DNA of 10,588 nucleotides from NCBI GenBank assembly GCA_039808465.1, contig JBDHTA010000150.1, forward strand, positions 1-10,588, read 5' to 3'. The notes beneath the pieces were generated by a model. The model ran no database searches. It saw only the letters and a list, made by a program, of their open reading frames with translations, and was not told where the DNA came from. A program made the translations under genes and the position numbers. The stretch comes from Metarhizobium sp039808465 (GTDB taxonomy: Bacteria; Pseudomonadota; Alphaproteobacteria; Rhizobiales; Rhizobiaceae). This document shows, in pieces, positions 7,309 to 10,588 of the stretch (positions are counted from its first letter, which is position 1; every line of letters begins with the position of its first letter).

Positions 7309-7320
7309 ATCGAATTATCT
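7293..7320 (+). promoter_or_regulatory. candidate gbpR promoter overlapping that of chvE
   Basis: TCGACA (7293-7298) and TTATCT (7315-7320) are separated by 16 nt, with a predicted start near 7327 and a leader of about 26 nt to the ATG at 7353. It mirrors the chvE promoter about 7300/7301, with the same -10 hexamer on the opposite strand, so the two polymerase footprints would exclude each other. Confidence 0.4.
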
Positions 7321-7329
7321 CATTGTTGC

Positions 7330-7345
7330 ATAGCGAAACTGGTAT
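7330..7345. promoter_or_regulatory. candidate GbpR (LysR-type) recognition site
   Basis: ATA-N10-TAT lies centred about 63 nt upstream of the predicted chvE start. LysR-type recognition sites usually sit near -65 with a T-N11-A core; here the spacing is T-N12-A and symmetry is weak. It would overlap the gbpR leader, allowing autorepression. Position is the main support. Confidence 0.25.
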
Positions 7346-7352
7346 ATCAGAC

Positions 7353-8294
7353 ATGGCTTTTCCGGTCTCCGCCTTGCCTTATCTCAAATTGTCGCATCTC
7401 AGGCTGGTGGCGGCGATCGCCGAGCACGGCCAGATCCAGACGGCGGCGCAGGCCTTGGCGCTGACCCAGCCCGCCGCCTCGCGCAGCCTCGCCGAAATCG
7501 AGCGGCTGGTGGGGGCGGCGCTGTTCGAGCGGCATTCACGCGGCATGAAGCCGACGCGCACCGGCCAGATCCTCGTGCGCCGCGCCCATACCATGCTGAT
7601 GGAAATGCAGGATCTGGCCCATGAGCTGCGCGAGGAGCGCGAGGGCGCGAGCGGCTATGTCAATGCGGGCGCGGTGACGGGACCGGCGGTCGGCTATCTC
7701 GTGCCCGCCATCCGCAGGCTGAAGGCGGCGACCCCCAATGTCGAGCTGCGCGTCGATGTCGGCCCTTCCACGCAACTGATGCGCGGGCTGCTGGACGGCG
7801 ATTACGATTTCATCGTCGGGCGGCTGCTGCCGGAGTCCGATACCGACGCGCTCGACATCGTATCGGGGGAAATCGAGCGGGTGCGCTGCCTCGTGCGCCG
7901 CGAGCATCCGCTGGCGGGGCGCGAAAACGTGTCGCTGGCAGCGCTTCTCGATTATCCCTGGATCATTCAGGAGCGCGGCACGCCGATCCGGCAGGCGGTG
8001 GAGGCGGCGTTCATTTCCGCCCGCCTGCCGGTTCCCGCCGATATCGTCGCCACCTCCTCCCTCGTTTTGATGATGGCGCTTCTCAGCGATTCGGATATGA
8101 TCGCCCCGATGTCGCTGGAGGTGGCGCGTCTTCTGGAGGGAAATAGCGGAACCGGGCTGGCGGCGCTGGATTTGCGCTCGCGGATCGAGGTTTCGCCCTA
8201 TCACATCATCACCCTTCGCGGGCGGCACCTGTCGCCTGCGGCGCACCGGCTGCATGCGCTGGTGTTGGAGGAAGTGGCGCGCATCCGCGAATAA
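7353..8294 (+). CDS. gbpR: GbpR, LysR-type regulator of the chvE sugar operon
   Basis: A 313-residue LysR-type transcriptional regulator. The N-terminal winged helix-turn-helix (residues about 13-70) has the family pattern, with AAQALALTQPAASRSLAEIE as recognition region and LFERHSRGMKPTRTG after it. The effector-binding domain starts near residue 95 (SGYVNAGAVTGPAVGYLVPAI). Divergent placement next to chvE identifies it as the counterpart of Agrobacterium GbpR, reported to activate chvE with arabinose, fucose or galactose and to repress without inducer. The frame extends back to a TTG at 7323, but I chose ATG at 7353 because it matches the usual N-terminal length and leaves room for a promoter. 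Neither start has a clear Shine-Dalgarno. The effector sugar is inferred. Confidence 0.9.
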   Translation: MAFPVSALPYLKLSHLRLVAAIAEHGQIQTAAQALALTQPAASRSLAEIERLVGAALFERHSRGMKPTRTGQILVRRAHTMLMEMQDLAHELREEREGASGYVNAGAVTGPAVGYLVPAIRRLKAATPNVELRVDVGPSTQLMRGLLDGDYDFIVGRLLPESDTDALDIVSGEIERVRCLVRREHPLAGRENVSLAALLDYPWIIQERGTPIRQAVEAAFISARLPVPADIVATSSLVLMMALLSDSDMIAPMSLEVARLLEGNSGTGLAALDLRSRIEVSPYHIITLRGRHLSPAAHRLHALVLEEVARIRE

Positions 8295-8296
8295 TC

Positions 8297-8314
8297 GCGC
8301 TGGGAGCCCTGCGC
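8297..8314 (+). terminator. weak terminator-like hairpin after gbpR
   Basis: GCGC-T-GG-(GAGC)-CC-T-GCGC can fold right after the gbpR stop and is followed by only three T residues. It has mismatches and a short U-tract, so termination would be weak and read-through into the EAL gene is likely. Confidence 0.2.
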
Positions 8315-8338
8315 TTTCATGAAATCGTTAATCCTGGC

Positions 8339-9751
8339 ATGTCAGGTTTCTCTTCGACACGGCCACAACGGGAGACGGGCGGAACGGCATTGAAGGCAGC
8401 GCAACAGGGCCAACCGACGGACAGCCAGGCGGACAAACCGACGCGCCGCATGATCTTCGCGTATCAAAGCGCTTCCGCGATCGCGCTTGCCATCAGCCTG
8501 TTCTGGACGGTGGCCTTCGCCCGCGAAGGGCTCTGGCTGCTGTCGGCATCGGAAATCATCCTCGCCACGGTGTCGCTGGCAAGCTGGCTGCTGATCCGCG
8601 CCGGGCGGTTCACGGCGGCGCTGATCATCACCGAAATCGCCTTCCTCACCTTCATTCTCACCTTCAGCCTGATGTTCGACACGCCGACGCCGGACGCGCC
8701 GCGCGTGTCGCATCTCTACCTGCCGGTGCTGGCGATGCTCGCCTACATCAATTACCTGCGGCGGCGCTCGGTCTTTCAGCTCGGCTTCATCGCGGTCGCG
8801 CTCCTCTGCTACATCGTTTTCACCAGCGGCGTGCCGGCCCTGCCCTTCGCGCAGCCGATTCCCGATGAGTTGCGCCCGGCCGGCGTCTGGGCCAACAGCA
8901 TCATCTCCACGGTGATGATGGTCGGGGCGATCTATGCGCTGCAACTGGAATTCGCCCGCCACAAGGGCATGGCGCGGGATTTGCGCATGGCCCTGCGCAA
9001 TCGCGAGCTGGAACTGTTCCTGCAACCGCAAGTGGATAGGGCGGGCGCGCTGATCGGGGCCGAGGCGCTGCTGCGCTGGAAGCATCCGCAGCGCGGCTAC
9101 ATTCCGCCCGGCGTCTTCATTCCGGTGGCGGAGGAAAGCGGGCTGATGCCGCTGCTCGGGCCATGGGTGCTGGCGGAATCCTGCCGCATCCTCGGAAGCT
9201 GGAAGGCCGATCCGGCGCTTTCCTCCCTGTCGCTGGCGGTGAATGTCAGCGCCAGCCAGTTCGCCGCCGAGGATTTCGAGGAGCAGGTTCTCGGGCTGGC
9301 GGCGCTGCACGGCGCCGATCCCGCCCGGCTGAAGCTGGAGCTGACCGAAAGCGTGATCGTCTCCGGCCTGGAGCGGGTGGCGGGCAAGATGCAGACGCTG
9401 CGCAAGAGCGGCATCCGCTTCGCGCTCGACGATTTCGGCACCGGCTATTCGGCGCTGAGCTATCTCCAGCGCCTGCCCGTCGATGAAATCAAGATCGACC
9501 GCAGTTTCGTGCAGGAGGCGCCCGCTGGCGGCAATGCCGCATCGCTGGTGCGCAGCATCGTGCAGATCGGCCTCGATCTCGGCCATGTCATGCTGGCCGA
9601 AGGGGTGGAAACGCGCGAGCAATACACCATGCTGCGCGCCTGCGGCTGCGCCGAGTTTCAGGGCTATTATTTCGGCCGCCCCGTCTCCCGCGCCGCGTTC
9701 GAGCAATCCGCCCGCGGCAAGCCGGAAAGCCTTGCCGATATTCCCGCCTGA
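8339..9751 (+). CDS. membrane-anchored EAL-domain c-di-GMP phosphodiesterase
   Basis: A 470-residue protein. Residues about 39-203 hold some six hydrophobic segments (roughly 39-60, 67-88, 91-113, 124-141, 145-163, 183-203), followed by a short cytoplasmic linker and an EAL domain (about 213-455). There is no GGDEF domain. The catalytic set looks complete: E242 in AEALLRW, N302 in VNVSASQF, E337 in ELTES, D364-D365 in ALDDFGTGYS, K385 in EIKIDRSF, E421 in AEGVET and Q441 in FQGYYFGRP. It should hydrolyse c-di-GMP to pGpG at the inner membrane; the sensor input of the membrane part is unknown. It starts 44 nt after gbpR and may be co-transcribed. The start is uncertain: ATG at 8339 lacks a clear Shine-Dalgarno, and TTG at 8390 (after GGCGGAACGG) or ATG at 8450 would remove only the non-membrane leader. 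Confidence 0.9.
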   Translation: MSGFSSTRPQRETGGTALKAAQQGQPTDSQADKPTRRMIFAYQSASAIALAISLFWTVAFAREGLWLLSASEIILATVSLASWLLIRAGRFTAALIITEIAFLTFILTFSLMFDTPTPDAPRVSHLYLPVLAMLAYINYLRRRSVFQLGFIAVALLCYIVFTSGVPALPFAQPIPDELRPAGVWANSIISTVMMVGAIYALQLEFARHKGMARDLRMALRNRELELFLQPQVDRAGALIGAEALLRWKHPQRGYIPPGVFIPVAEESGLMPLLGPWVLAESCRILGSWKADPALSSLSLAVNVSASQFAAEDFEEQVLGLAALHGADPARLKLELTESVIVSGLERVAGKMQTLRKSGIRFALDDFGTGYSALSYLQRLPVDEIKIDRSFVQEAPAGGNAASLVRSIVQIGLDLGHVMLAEGVETREQYTMLRACGCAEFQGYYFGRPVSRAAFEQSARGKPESLADIPA

Positions 9752-9765
9752 AAGCCCCGGACGAA

Positions 9766-9795
9766 TTGACGCCGCCCCCCGAAGCCATGCATAGA
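9766..9795 (+). promoter_or_regulatory. possible promoter for the ProC-like gene
   Basis: TTGACG (9766-9771) is followed after 18 nt by CATAGA (9790-9795), which would start transcription near 9802, about 20 nt before the ATG at 9822. The -35 is good and the -10 weak. Called by eye. Confidence 0.3.
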
Positions 9796-9821
9796 AGCCG
9801 CATCGAACGCGGGAGAACGGC

Positions 9822-10588
9822 ATGACGACGGCAGGCAGGAACATCGGTTTCATCGGCACCGGCACGATCACGGAAGCGATGGTCAGGGGGCTGCTCGCGC
9901 CCGAGCCTGCGGTGACCGGCATTCTGGTTTCGCCGCGCAATGCGGAAATCGCCGCCCGCCTGCAAGCGGAATTTCCGGGGGTGCGGATCGCGGCGGACAA
10001 CCAGCAGATCGCCGACGCCTGCGAAACCGTGGTGCTGGCCGTGCGCCCGCAGATCGCCGAGGAGGTGATCCGCCCCTTGCGCTTCCGCGGCGGGCAGAGG
10101 GTGATCAGCGTCATCGCCGCCACCGGCCGCGACACGCTGCTGTCCTGGATCGGCGCGGATGTGGTGCTGTCGCAGGCGGTGCCGCTGCCCTTCGTCGCCC
10201 ATCGCGCCGGGGTGACGGCGATCTATCCGCCGGATGCGGCGGCCGCCTCGCTGTTTTCCACGCTCGGCACCGCCGTCGAATGCGAGACGCGCCGGGAATA
10301 CGATCTGCTGGCCGCCATCAGCGCCCTGATGGGAACCTATTTCGGCATGATGCACCGCGCCGTCGAATGGGCTGGCGAGCAGGGCCTGCCCGCCGACAAG
10401 GGACGCGCCTATCTCGGCCCGCTGTTTGCCGAACTGGCGCGGACGGCGCTTCGCGAGACGGACAAGCCGCTCGACGCGCTCTCGCGGGAATTTTCCACCA
10501 AGGGCGGGCTGAACGAGCAGATCTTCACCGATTTCGACACCAAGGGCGGCACCGAGGCGATAAGAAACGCGCTCGGCCGCGTGCTGGA
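9822..10588 (+). CDS. ProC-like pyrroline-5-carboxylate reductase family protein, C-terminus cut
   Basis: At least 255 residues are encoded before the right edge, close to the usual 260-275 of the family. ATG at 9822 follows GGGAGAA at a normal distance. The N-terminus IGFIGTGTITEAMVRGL (8-24) is the Rossmann dinucleotide-binding turn, with ILVSPRN (34-40) ending the second strand as in NADPH-binding ProC. The VISVIAA segment (94-100) follows as expected. The region where ProC proteins have R-x-MPN reads SQAVPLPF (117-124), and the C-terminal SPGGTT signature is replaced by STKGGLNEQ (225-233). It is therefore a divergent paralogue: an NAD(P)H-dependent imine reductase of the ProC fold is likely, but proline synthesis is not assured. 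It probably has its own promoter. Confidence 0.82.
   Translation, partial: MTTAGRNIGFIGTGTITEAMVRGLLAPEPAVTGILVSPRNAEIAARLQAEFPGVRIAADNQQIADACETVVLAVRPQIAEEVIRPLRFRGGQRVISVIAATGRDTLLSWIGADVVLSQAVPLPFVAHRAGVTAIYPPDAAAASLFSTLGTAVECETRREYDLLAAISALMGTYFGMMHRAVEWAGEQGLPADKGRAYLGPLFAELARTALRETDKPLDALSREFSTKGGLNEQIFTDFDTKGGTEAIRNALGRVL

Noticed and set aside
8315..8324. 10-bp palindrome TTTCATGAAA between gbpR and the EAL gene
   Set aside because: Short enough to arise by chance and not placed relative to any promoter I can identify.
8319..8393. Short ORF with ATG at 8319 (24 codons) overlapping the EAL start region
   Set aside because: No convincing ribosome binding site and no sign of a leader peptide function; chance length.
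9787..9825. 12-codon ORF whose TGA overlaps the ATG of the ProC-like gene
   Set aside because: The ATGA overlap is suggestive of coupling, but there is no ribosome binding site before it and the ORF is too short to support.
8342..10135. 597-residue minus-strand open frame opposite the EAL gene and the ProC-like gene
   Set aside because: It spans two plus-strand genes with strong motifs and an intergenic gap, and its translation is compositionally a GC shadow.

Overview
The window is GC-rich, tightly packed alphaproteobacterial chromosome. The gene set and order point to the Hyphomicrobiales (Rhizobium/Agrobacterium/Shinella/Brucella-type relatives). The core is the gbpR-chvE-gguABC locus known from Agrobacterium, and an intergenic palindromic element of rhizobial/Brucella character supports the same placement. 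Genus cannot be fixed from the sequence alone.

Minus strand, read right to left from about 7275 to 1, is one long sugar uptake and oxidation operon. It holds chvE (periplasmic sugar-binding protein, 6155-7219), gguA (ATPase, 4559-6097), gguB (permease, 3375-4562), gguC/araD1 (FAH-fold 2-keto-3-deoxy sugar acid dehydratase, 2399-3370), an IlvD/Edd-family L-arabinonate-type dehydratase (622-2367) and the N-terminal third of a 2-oxoglutarate semialdehyde dehydrogenase (1-498, running off the left edge). Together these import pentoses/hexoses such as L-arabinose or D-galactose. They also encode the last three steps of the non-phosphorylative (Weimberg-type) route: sugar acid -> 2-keto-3-deoxy acid -> 2-oxoglutarate semialdehyde -> 2-oxoglutarate. 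The sugar 1-dehydrogenase and the lactonase are not in the window. Genes are spaced by 57 nt (with a hairpin), -4 nt, 4 nt, 28 nt and 123 nt (with a 103-bp structured repeat).

Plus strand: gbpR (LysR-type regulator, 7353-8294) diverges from chvE. Between them is a compact control region in which two symmetric, overlapping promoters can be proposed. After gbpR come a membrane-anchored EAL-domain c-di-GMP phosphodiesterase with all catalytic residues (8339-9751) and a nearly complete ProC-like (pyrroline-5-carboxylate reductase family) gene cut by the right edge (9822-10588).

The main system is known biology. The items most worth a second look are the 103-bp element at 522-624, which abuts a stop codon and can form alternative hairpins, the symmetric divergent promoter pair at 7281-7320, and the ProC paralogue with altered active-site signature. 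I saw no tRNA, rRNA, CRISPR array, transposase or prophage gene.
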